Notes under the pieces: generated by a model | Databases searched by the model: none | What the model was told of the DNA's origin: nothing | The model's input: the letters and a program-made list of their open reading frames with translations, nothing else | Program-made: the position numbers and the translations under genes | Assembly (NCBI RefSeq): GCF_946187255.1 | Contig: NZ_CAMHRZ010000085.1 | Location: 1 to 12,351, forward strand | Origin: an uncultured Ruminococcus sp. | GTDB taxonomy: Bacteria; Bacillota; Clostridia; Oscillospirales; Ruminococcaceae | DNA: 12,351 nucleotides | Direction of reading: 5' to 3' | Shown: positions 7,348 through 12,351 of the stretch, piece after piece | Layout: the number at the start of each line of letters is the position of its first letter | Numbering within the stretch: the stretch's first letter is position 1

Positions 7348-8329
7348 TGAGTGCTTCCTTTACCAGTTTGCCGAGATAATTCACTTTATGGAAATACGCC
7401 CTGTAAACAGGGACTTTGCCGAATATCCTGCACGAAAACTCATTTTCGAGCATATAGATTATCTTATAATAATCATAGATGGTGGAATTGGTATACTCCA
7501 GTTCAAGATCGGATGCGAGCTTTACCCGTATCTTCTCTTCGGATATCATTTTCTTGACAACACCGAGTATCCTGTCAACGATCTTATCATCGTTATCATC
7601 GTCTTCGGGAAATCTGTAGAACTTCTCCTTGTTCCACGACTCGGATCTCATGTATTCCTTCGCCTCTTCCTTTGTGGTGAACTTCCCTTTCGCGTAAGCA
7701 TCCGCAAGAACGCCCGAGAATATCGCTGCCGCTCTGCTGTTGCCCCTGAAGAAATTCGCCCCGGGCATATGGAATTCCATAAGTTCCGTAGCACCGCTGG
7801 CTGTTACCTGTATCTTCTTCTGGCTGTCGTATTCAAAACCATCGTTGAAAACGTCGATCCTGCCTGCAACACCTATGACGTTTTTAAAATCTGCGGGAAA
7901 ACTGATGCGCCTGTCATTGGATTTTGAAGCAACACAGATCTTACCCTGTTCTTCAAGCTCCTTTGTCAGCTTTTTCAGTTTATGCCGTATAAATAGATCA
8001 TTTGAGCTGAGACTCATGTTGATGATGCGGACATCCAGCCGCTTGGCAAGTTCCAGTGCAGCTGCCAGTTTGTTCGGCGTACACCTTCCGTTCTTGCCAA
8101 GTATACAAACAGGGATTATCTCCGCTTCGGGCGCTATCCTGTTTACTATGGAAGCACATACCGTACCATGTCCGTTGTAGTCACACAGTTCGGCGGGTGA
8201 TACCTCCTGAACAGTACACTCTTCGTCATCATGAACTAAATATCCGGTTTTTATGCAGTTTCTGACATCGTCATTAACTATGTCGCAGTTGATCCCGCTG
8301 TCAATGATCGCAACTTTAATTTTTCTCAT
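7340..8329 (-). CDS. cytoplasmic subtilisin-like (S8) serine protease, likely leader peptidase
   Basis: The 329-residue protein carries the full S8 catalytic set: Asp10 in IIDSGI, His54 in YNGHGT, the oxyanion Asn138 in ASKSND, and Ser198 in GNSRAA (usually GTSMAAP). It begins directly with the catalytic core and has neither a signal peptide nor a prodomain, so it should act inside the cell. Residues about 240-248 are an acidic linker. Residues 249-329 form a separate helical domain. By eye it resembles an acyl carrier protein, notably MLENEF near 293-298, but the residue at the pantetheine serine position would be Ile284. Placed between the precursors and an exporter lacking a peptidase domain, it most likely cuts the leader from the modified precursor (inference). 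The ribosome binding site (GGTG) is weak. Confidence 0.88.
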   Translation of the reverse strand: MRKIKVAIIDSGINCDIVNDDVRNCIKTGYLVHDDEECTVQEVSPAELCDYNGHGTVCASIVNRIAPEAEIIPVCILGKNGRCTPNKLAAALELAKRLDVRIINMSLSSNDLFIRHKLKKLTKELEEQGKICVASKSNDRRISFPADFKNVIGVAGRIDVFNDGFEYDSQKKIQVTASGATELMEFHMPGANFFRGNSRAAAIFSGVLADAYAKGKFTTKEEAKEYMRSESWNKEKFYRFPEDDDNDDKIVDRILGVVKKMISEEKIRVKLASDLELEYTNSTIYDYYKIIYMLENEFSCRIFGKVPVYRAYFHKVNYLGKLVKEALNE

Positions 8330-8361
8330 ATCGATACACCGGATCCTTATTTATTCTCAAA

Positions 8362-8529
8362 TCAGATCTTCCTGATATTTTTTCCTGTTATCTTTTTCTT
8401 ATGACTTATCTTGTTTGATTTATTGCATGAATCAAAGCCGACATAATCATTGTTGAAATCTGAAAATATGCCTTCCGCCTTGACATTCTCTTTTACGAAA
8501 ACCTTGTTCAGAAGTTTCTTTATGCTCAT
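8362..8529 (-). CDS. second RiPP precursor peptide, diverged, one cysteine
   Basis: This small gene encodes 55 residues, with GGAGG seven bases before the ATG at 8527-8529. Its N-terminus (MSIKKLLNKVFVKENVKAE) matches the leader of the upstream precursor at I3-K4-K5, N8-K9-V10 and ENVxAE, with a one-residue gap. Its C-terminal part also aligns: C35-NKSNKISHKK against C44-KRTNKVTAKS. It lacks the counterparts of Cys26 and Cys30 and about ten residues between leader and final Cys, so Cys35 is its only cysteine. The tail is strongly basic. It may be a substrate with a different modification, a partner or regulatory peptide, or a decaying copy. It lies 32 bases before the protease gene. Confidence 0.75.
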   Translation of the reverse strand: MSIKKLLNKVFVKENVKAEGIFSDFNNDYVGFDSCNKSNKISHKKKITGKNIRKI

Positions 8530-8569
8530 ACCATTACCTCCACTTTTTCATGGCTTGACTAAAATATAT

Positions 8570-8575
8570 ATTATA
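8570..8575 (-). promoter_or_regulatory. possible -10 element before the second precursor
   Basis: TATAAT on the minus strand, preceded by TG, lies about 40 bases before the second precursor start. No convincing -35 box is present at 17 bases (AAAATA). It overlaps one arm of the inverted repeat at 8571-8587. It could give extra transcription of the second precursor and downstream genes, but the region is AT-rich and a chance match is possible. Confidence 0.25.
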
Positions 8576-8587
8576 CATCGAGCGGTC
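8571..8587 (-). repeat. 3' arm of a 17-bp inverted repeat flanking precursor A
   Basis: On the plus strand this reads TTATACATCGAGCGGTC. It is the reverse complement of 8900-8916 except at one base (A8581 against C8907). In the minus-strand transcript that difference is a G-U pair, so the RNA helix is 17 bp without interruption. It lies 118 bases past the stop of precursor A. Confidence 0.75.
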
Positions 8588-8664
8588 TTGATTATTTTAG
8601 ATTTTGATCTTGTTCTTTTCTTATCAGTGCCTTTTGTACGGTAGCACCAAACCGCTGTTATTTA

Positions 8665-8691
8665 TGTATAGACGCAGTGATACGCTATACA
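8665..8691 (-). other. small hairpin after precursor A
   Basis: TGTATAG (8665-8671) pairs with CTATACA (8685-8691) around a 13-base loop, 14 bases past the precursor stop at 8705. No T run follows, so it is not a proper terminator. It may mark a processing point or partly reduce transcription between the precursor and the later genes. The rest of the 175-base gap between the two precursor genes shows no further ORF with a ribosome binding site. Confidence 0.35.
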
Positions 8692-8704
8692 GCGATCGTT
8701 CTGA

Positions 8705-8881
8705 TTACCAGCTTGCAGTAGACTTAGCTGTTACCTTGTTGGTCCTTTTGCAGCCCTTAGCAGCGTTCTTGCCTGTGTAGCCATACTCTATGCAGTCGTG
8801 GGTACACTTGTACTTGTCGAACTCTGCCTGTACGTTCTCTTCGTTGAGCTTTACCTTGTTATTGATCTTCTTGATTTCCAT
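8705..8881 (-). CDS. RiPP precursor peptide with three cysteines (precursor A)
   Basis: The gene encodes 58 residues and has an excellent AGGAGG eight bases before the ATG. The N-terminal half is a Lys/Asn/Glu-rich leader (MEIKKINNKVKLNEENVQAE). The C-terminal half holds Cys26, Cys30 and Cys44 in the pattern C-x3-C-x13-C, with aromatic and glycine residues between them (EYGYTGK), and ends in TASW. No double-glycine cleavage site is seen. It follows two radical SAM/SPASM genes and precedes a protease and exporter, as expected for the substrate. The three Cys could be linked to other residues by thioether bonds (sactipeptide or ranthipeptide type), or Tyr/Trp side chains could be crosslinked. 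The sequence alone does not decide. The cut probably falls near A19-E20, where similarity to the second precursor stops. Confidence 0.85.
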   Translation of the reverse strand: MEIKKINNKVKLNEENVQAEFDKYKCTHDCIEYGYTGKNAAKGCKRTNKVTAKSTASW

Positions 8882-8899
8882 AATTAAGTCCTCCTGAAC

Positions 8900-8916
8900 G
8901 ACCGCCCGATGTATAA
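8900..8916 (-). repeat. 5' arm of a 17-bp inverted repeat flanking precursor A
   Basis: On the minus strand this reads TTATACATCGGGCGGTC and ends four bases before the AGGAGG of precursor A. It pairs with 8571-8587 across about 310 bases, so the whole precursor gene with its ribosome binding site would sit in the loop. It lies in the 45-base gap after the second maturase gene. Confidence 0.75.
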
Positions 8917-8926
8917 ATATCAGTTA

Positions 8927-9928
8927 TCAGGCAAACTCGTATTCGAGTCTGCTGCACAAACAGGCTATACTGCTGGCAGTATAATAATCGCCCGTTATCT
9001 TCTTATTTATAAGTTTACATCTTGAGCTGGAACAGTAGTGATACATCTCACAGCCGCTGCAGCTCGAGGTCTCTTTGTCGTTTATCAATTGGAGTTCATC
9101 TATCTTGGCTTTATCGAGCCCTGTGTTCACATTGCCGATCAGCCAGTAGCTGTCACCGACAGTCAGCGAACAGGGATAGATGCTGCCGTCAGGCAGAAAG
9201 TGAAAGCTTTCCACACCGCCCGTACATTTCGACTTGCGTACAAACGCCGATTCGGTAACGTACGAAACAACGGCATCTTCGTAATCCTTTTCTTCTATAT
9301 ATTCTTTTATCTTTCGGAACTGTTCAAATATTATCGGCTCGTCCTCGTCCTTCCAGTGAGAATCATACATATCCAGTACGGGTATTACCCGTCTGAAACC
9401 CTCCTCCAGAAAATAACGGACCGTTTCGTACAGTTCACCCACAGTATCCCTTGTAACAGTCATCCTCAGCCTGACATCATTGGTCTTGCCGATGTCTCTT
9501 GCTGTCGCCATTACTTTTTCAAACGAACCCTTACCGTTCACGAACTTTCTGTTCAGATCGTGTATCTCCGCTTTGCCGTCAATACTCAGGGACAGTTCGT
9601 TGATCTTGCTTATTATCTTCTTTCGTCTTTCATCGTAGAGCGTACCGTTGGTGGTCATGCCGTAGTACAGCTTTGATGCAGGCACCAGCGCTTCAAAGCG
9701 CTCCATGATGTACTCGATGATATCGCAGTTCATGAGAGGTTCGCCGCCGTGAAACTGTACCGCTATCTCGTCAGCGGTTTTCCAGCATTCCTGCTTTGTC
9801 AGCATATCTATCGCCGCATCCGCGACCTCTCGTGTCATATATTCCTTCTTTATATTATTGCCTATCCTGTTGTAGCAATAGCTGCAATTCAGGTTGCAGT
9901 CATTCGTAGTCCAAAATACAGCGTGCAT
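8927..9928 (-). CDS. radical SAM/SPASM peptide maturase 2
   Basis: The 333-residue enzyme has the radical SAM cluster motif CNLNCSYC (Cys11, Cys15, Cys18), which binds the 4Fe-4S cluster and S-adenosylmethionine, and the GGEP motif at 61-64. The C-terminus is a SPASM domain for extra iron-sulfur clusters: Cys235, Cys253, then C290-x2-C293-x5-C299-x4-C304, and Cys323/Cys325. It has no N-terminal leader-binding extension, so it may rely on its partner to present the substrate. I chose ATG at 9926-9928: GGGGAG lies seven bases upstream, and the codon overlaps the stop of the first maturase as TGATG. A TTG five codons earlier is less likely. It probably installs a crosslink in precursor A and perhaps precursor B (inference). 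Confidence 0.92.
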   Translation of the reverse strand: MHAVFWTTNDCNLNCSYCYNRIGNNIKKEYMTREVADAAIDMLTKQECWKTADEIAVQFHGGEPLMNCDIIEYIMERFEALVPASKLYYGMTTNGTLYDERRKKIISKINELSLSIDGKAEIHDLNRKFVNGKGSFEKVMATARDIGKTNDVRLRMTVTRDTVGELYETVRYFLEEGFRRVIPVLDMYDSHWKDEDEPIIFEQFRKIKEYIEEKDYEDAVVSYVTESAFVRKSKCTGGVESFHFLPDGSIYPCSLTVGDSYWLIGNVNTGLDKAKIDELQLINDKETSSCSGCEMYHYCSSSRCKLINKKITGDYYTASSIACLCSRLEYEFA

Positions 9929-11184
9929 CAGATCTCTCCCCAAAGTGAAAAGCCGATCTCTTTTTTCCTTAGCTTGCAGTAGCTGTCAAATGACTTCTCG
10001 TTTTTCAGCGACTGCTCAAACAGGAAAGGACAATGCCAGCAGAAGTATTTTACACTGCACTCCTTGCATCTTTTGAGGTTCTCGGGCATTTTCTTTTCAA
10101 AGTTAAGATAGCTTTCAGTTTTTCTGAATTCCTCTTCGTAGAAATACTTTCGTATATCTTCCACTTCAAGGATATTTCCGATAGATTTCTCGGAACATTC
10201 ATAAGGTGCGCACAGGAACATATCTCCCTTAGGATTTACAGTAAAGGAACCGTAGCGTCCTCCGCAGGCACCCAATTCGATGACAGGCTGATTTTCCCTT
10301 GTCTTCTTCACAAACTCGGGATCAACGGGATCATTATCCTCAACGGCTTCATCCTGGATGTACCAGTCTTTATGATCCTTTCCTCTGCCAACGGGCGAGA
10401 ATTCTCTCACCATAGGAGAAACTTCCAGTTTCCTGCAAAGCTCGATAAAGGGCTTCTCGTACTCTCTGTTCTGTGTCGTGAGCACAAAGGAGAGCGAGAT
10501 ATGCTCAACGCCCGCCGCTTTCAGGCACTTTACGGCATTCAATACCTTTTCAAAAACTCCTGCTCCTCTTATCTCGCTGCAGGACTTTTCGTCCGCACCG
10601 TCAACGCTTATATACACCGTATCATAAATATCCTTTATCTTTGGCGCATTTTCTTCGTTGATGTAAGTGCCGTTGGTCATCAGGCTCATTTCACTGTCGG
10701 TATTCCTTTTCAGGTACTCACTCAGTTCAAAGAAGAAGGGCAGTACCATAGGCTCACCGCCTGTGACGGTTATCAGCTTCGGCTGAACACCGATTATCTT
10801 GTCTGCAATGGCATAGATCTCATCTCTGTCAGCTATCAGTGTCTTTGTTGTCACCGCATCCGCTATACAGTGCTTGCAGTGCAGATTGCACTGGTTGGTC
10901 ACTTCCCACTGTATATCGAAATCCGCCAGCAGTTCCATATCATGCTCATCAACAAGTATCTTCTTTGCCACCAGCTTGTCATGAAGCTCGCTGAAATACT
11001 CTCTGTCATCTTTATCCTTAAAGATGTTTCCGTACTCATGCTTCCCTATACCCTTTTTCACAAAGCCGTTGAGTATATCGTAACATTCACTGCTCATTTT
11101 CAGGAATGTACATTCGTATTTGTTGCCGACTATGACCTGTTCTCCGTTTTCAAGAAACAGCAGGTTCTTAGTAAATTTCCTCAT
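9928..11184 (-). CDS. radical SAM/SPASM peptide maturase 1 with possible leader-binding domain
   Basis: The protein has 418 residues from the ATG at 11182-11184. GGAG nine bases upstream supports that start; an ATG five codons earlier lacks a site. Residues 1-80 (FLENGEQVIVGNKYECTFLKM and on) resemble the PqqD-like recognition domain often fused to RiPP maturases. The radical SAM motif CNLHCKHC is at Cys99, Cys103 and Cys106, and GGEP at 142-145. The SPASM domain shows Cys307, Cys325, Cys330, then C373-x2-C376-x5-C382-x2-C385, and Cys403. It is probably the enzyme that recognises the shared leader of the two precursors (inference). Its TGA overlaps the start of the second maturase by one base, so translation is coupled. 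It is similar in plan but not closely similar in sequence to that enzyme. Confidence 0.92.
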   Translation of the reverse strand: MRKFTKNLLFLENGEQVIVGNKYECTFLKMSSECYDILNGFVKKGIGKHEYGNIFKDKDDREYFSELHDKLVAKKILVDEHDMELLADFDIQWEVTNQCNLHCKHCIADAVTTKTLIADRDEIYAIADKIIGVQPKLITVTGGEPMVLPFFFELSEYLKRNTDSEMSLMTNGTYINEENAPKIKDIYDTVYISVDGADEKSCSEIRGAGVFEKVLNAVKCLKAAGVEHISLSFVLTTQNREYEKPFIELCRKLEVSPMVREFSPVGRGKDHKDWYIQDEAVEDNDPVDPEFVKKTRENQPVIELGACGGRYGSFTVNPKGDMFLCAPYECSEKSIGNILEVEDIRKYFYEEEFRKTESYLNFEKKMPENLKRCKECSVKYFCWHCPFLFEQSLKNEKSFDSYCKLRKKEIGFSLWGEI

Positions 11185-11234
11185 TTTAAAAAGCTCCATA
11201 TATCACAATTTATATTGTTCAAAGTAAGCAGTCA

Positions 11235-11273
11235 TCAGTGACCGTGACCCTTGCCCCAGATCAGTTCCCACAT
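11235..11273 (-). CDS. 12-residue mini-ORF at the head of the operon
   Basis: The sequence MWELIWGKGHGH followed by TGA is preceded by GGGAGG at a normal distance (about eight bases). It is the first ORF after the promoter at 11307-11335, with a 5' leader of only about 27 nt. An in-frame ATG further upstream lies almost on the transcription start, so it is unlikely to be used. The peptide is too short for a usual leader-core precursor. It could be a leader peptide that controls the downstream genes, a short signalling peptide, or an extra substrate. Two Trp and a Gly/His-rich end are unusual for a random ORF. The maturase gene follows 50 bases later. A five-base-pair AT hairpin (11205-11218) lies in that gap. 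Confidence 0.5.
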   Translation of the reverse strand: MWELIWGKGHGH

Positions 11274-11306
11274 TCTGTTTACCTCCCTTCGTCTTGGTAC
11301 AGTCAT

Positions 11307-11335
11307 AGTATAGCGTATCGTGCAGCATAAAACAA
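11307..11335 (-). promoter_or_regulatory. sigma-A-type promoter of the peptide operon
   Basis: On the minus strand, TTGTTT (11330-11335) and TATACT (11307-11312) are separated by exactly 17 bases. The same -35 hexamer and spacing occur at the sigma factor promoter. The start point would be near 11300. A run of nine A on this strand (11358-11366) lies upstream, where it could serve as an UP-like element. The promoter comes after the terminator of the sensor kinase gene, so the peptide operon has its own control. Confidence 0.75.
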
Positions 11336-11347
11336 CAGATCTCTTGT
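11332..11347. promoter_or_regulatory. near-palindrome over the -35 box (possible operator)
   Basis: The plus strand reads ACAACAGATCTCTTGT, symmetric at 14 of 16 positions around AGATCT with ACAA/TTGT arms. It covers four bases of the -35 box and extends upstream, a position where a dimeric regulator could block or recruit polymerase. No regulator family is implied by the sequence, and it does not look like the direct repeats bound by AgrA-type regulators. Confidence 0.35.
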
Positions 11348-11393
11348 AAAGCCCCCGTTTTTTTTTGTGAATGGTAATCAGAGCCGGAAAATG

Positions 11394-11425
11394 AAAAACA
11401 GCAGTACTTTTCCATACTGCTGTTT
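11394..11425 (-). terminator. intrinsic terminator of the sensor kinase gene
   Basis: Bases 11396-11406 (AAACAGCAGTA) pair perfectly with 11415-11425 around an eight-base loop. On the minus strand, the 3' arm runs into TTTTT and TTCATTTT. It begins 20 bases past the kinase stop at 11445 and separates the kinase from the peptide operon. Confidence 0.88.
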
Positions 11426-11444
11426 ACTGCGATATATACCTGTT

Positions 11445-12351
11445 TTACACCGTTTCGGTTTTTTTGATCTTAAACATCACATCGAGAACGAATACCGGCG
11501 AGGTCTGCGAGATATTCACCGTTCCGTTCAGTGCGTCAACGGTCTTCCTTATATTATAAAGACCAAATCCATGCTCATTCTTGTTTTCCTTTGTAGTTTT
11601 CAGATCGGGGTCAGCGGTATCCGAAGGATTGGATATACATATCATCTGCATATCATTTTTCAGCACGCAGTTGACATCTATGTACCTTTCCTCCGTACTT
11701 TTCAGTCTGCGGCAGGCTTCAAGAGAATTGTCCAGTGCATTTGAAAGTATCGTGCATATATCGAAGGCTGATACCTTATCCGAGATCACGCCCGAGAAAT
11801 TCAGCCTGAGATCCTCCTGTGCCGCTATGGCAGCCTTATCGTTCAGTATCGCATCAGCGATAGTATTTCCGCTTTTGAAAGATATTTTATTCATCGTCGG
11901 ATTGCTGGATATGGAATCCAGATATTCCAGTGCTTCATCCACCTTATTACTGCCCAGCAATGACTTCAGGCAATGCATATGATTTTTGTAATCGTGCCTG
12001 AACTTTCTGATATCCGTAGTCATCTCATCGATCTTTTCATAATACCTTGCCTGCATATCCAGCTGTTTATCCAGAAGTTCGGCAGACCTTTTATAGTAGA
12101 ATTTGGACATACTGTTCATTATAAGCATTGTTATGATTACGAATGACAGTATACATATCGGGATAACAAACAGCCTTAAATAACAATAGACCGTATCCAT
12201 ATCCGTATTGTCCCATGAAGCAACGCTTATGTAGGCTATCATCAATGAAAGGGCCGTCGCATACGCGAGGATGAAGAAATATGTCTTTCTGTTTATAAAA
12301 TCAAGGCTTAGCTTCAGGTCATCTTTTCTGGGTATCACAAGTTTTGTAAAT
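11445..12351 (-). CDS. AgrC-like GHKL sensor histidine kinase (5' end outside window)
   Basis: The visible part is about 300 residues. Numbered from a GTG at 12336-12338, it shows two membrane helices (about 20-40 and 56-77), a short coiled linker, and the phospho-acceptor region RKFRHDYKNHM with His115. The ATP-binding N box is SNALDNSLEAC (Asn200, Asn204) and the G box is HGFGLYNIRKTV (257-259), as in the AgrC/ComD group. That GTG has no ribosome binding site, and the frame stays open to the window edge. AgrC-like kinases usually have about six helices, so the real start and most of the sensor domain probably lie beyond 12351. Such kinases sense peptides and act through LytTR-type response regulators. 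None is seen here, but it could be just upstream. It is a plausible regulator of the peptide operon (inference). Confidence 0.88.
   Translation of the reverse strand, partial: FTKLVIPRKDDLKLSLDFINRKTYFFILAYATALSLMIAYISVASWDNTDMDTVYCYLRLFVIPICILSFVIITMLIMNSMSKFYYKRSAELLDKQLDMQARYYEKIDEMTTDIRKFRHDYKNHMHCLKSLLGSNKVDEALEYLDSISSNPTMNKISFKSGNTIADAILNDKAAIAAQEDLRLNFSGVISDKVSAFDICTILSNALDNSLEACRRLKSTEERYIDVNCVLKNDMQMICISNPSDTADPDLKTTKENKNEHGFGLYNIRKTVDALNGTVNISQTSPVFVLDVMFKIKKTETV

Noticed and set aside
7145..7927. A 260-residue plus-strand ORF across the exporter/protease junction
   Set aside because: It lies opposite two genes with complete catalytic motifs and shows no domain of its own.
8450..8644. 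A 64-residue plus-strand ORF over the second precursor region
   Set aside because: It is antisense to the second precursor and its leader, without a ribosome binding site. The minus-strand reading has a paralogue next door.
9929..9943. TTG start five codons upstream for the second maturase
   Set aside because: It lies just 5' of the GGGGAG that serves the ATG at 9926-9928. The later start also forms the TGATG overlap with the previous gene.
10033..11241. A 402-residue plus-strand ORF opposite the first maturase
   Set aside because: It is an antisense reading of a gene whose radical SAM and SPASM motifs are clear. Its translation shows no recognisable domain and no ribosome binding site.
11203..11415. 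A 70-residue minus-strand ORF with several cysteines (begins MEKYCCFSF)
   Set aside because: It starts in the loop of the kinase terminator, has no ribosome binding site, and runs through the operon promoter and over the mini-ORF in another frame.

Overview
The window looks like a piece of a rumen- or gut-type Firmicute genome. A Ruminococcus of the albus/flavefaciens kind fits best. That is an inference from moderate GC content, AGGAGG-type ribosome binding sites, TTGTTT-N17-TATAAT promoters, an ECF sigma factor carrying an extracytoplasmic domain, and the gene content. I could not run a database search. Except for a doubtful 3' end at bases 1-40, every gene is on the minus strand, so the biological order runs from high to low coordinates.

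The core is a compact biosynthetic operon for a ribosomally made, post-translationally modified peptide (RiPP), about 11300 down to 2590. It starts at a sigma-A-like promoter (11307-11335). A near-palindrome lies across the -35 box. In transcription order it holds: a 12-residue mini-ORF with a strong ribosome binding site (11273-11235); a radical SAM/SPASM maturase with an N-terminal domain that may bind the leader peptide (11184-9928); a second radical SAM/SPASM maturase overlapping it by one base (9928-8927); a 58-residue three-cysteine precursor peptide (8881-8705); a 55-residue paralogous precursor that keeps only the last cysteine (8529-8362); a cytoplasmic subtilisin-like protease with an unusual C-terminal domain (8329-7340); an ABC exporter with fused membrane and ATPase domains but no C39 peptidase domain (7347-5728); and a MacB/FtsX-type ATPase-permease pair (5712-2590). 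A strong terminator follows at 2482-2533. A 17-bp inverted repeat, fully paired as RNA, brackets the first precursor gene.

Upstream of the operon, and separated from it by its own terminator, is the 3' part of an AgrC-like sensor kinase (11445 to the window edge). It is the likely regulator, with its membrane sensor part and any response regulator outside the window. Downstream is an independent gene with its own promoter and a roughly 200-nt structured leader: an ECF sigma factor fused to a membrane segment and a large, internally repeated extracytoplasmic domain (2212-149), ended by a GC-rich terminator.

Proposed working model (inference): the two radical SAM enzymes crosslink the cysteine-containing core, the S8 protease removes the leader inside the cell, the 539-residue exporter secretes the product, and the MacB-like pair gives immunity or a second export route. 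The overall layout resembles what I recall as the 'FibroRumin' radical SAM peptide systems of Fibrobacter and Ruminococcus. That match is from memory and unverified.
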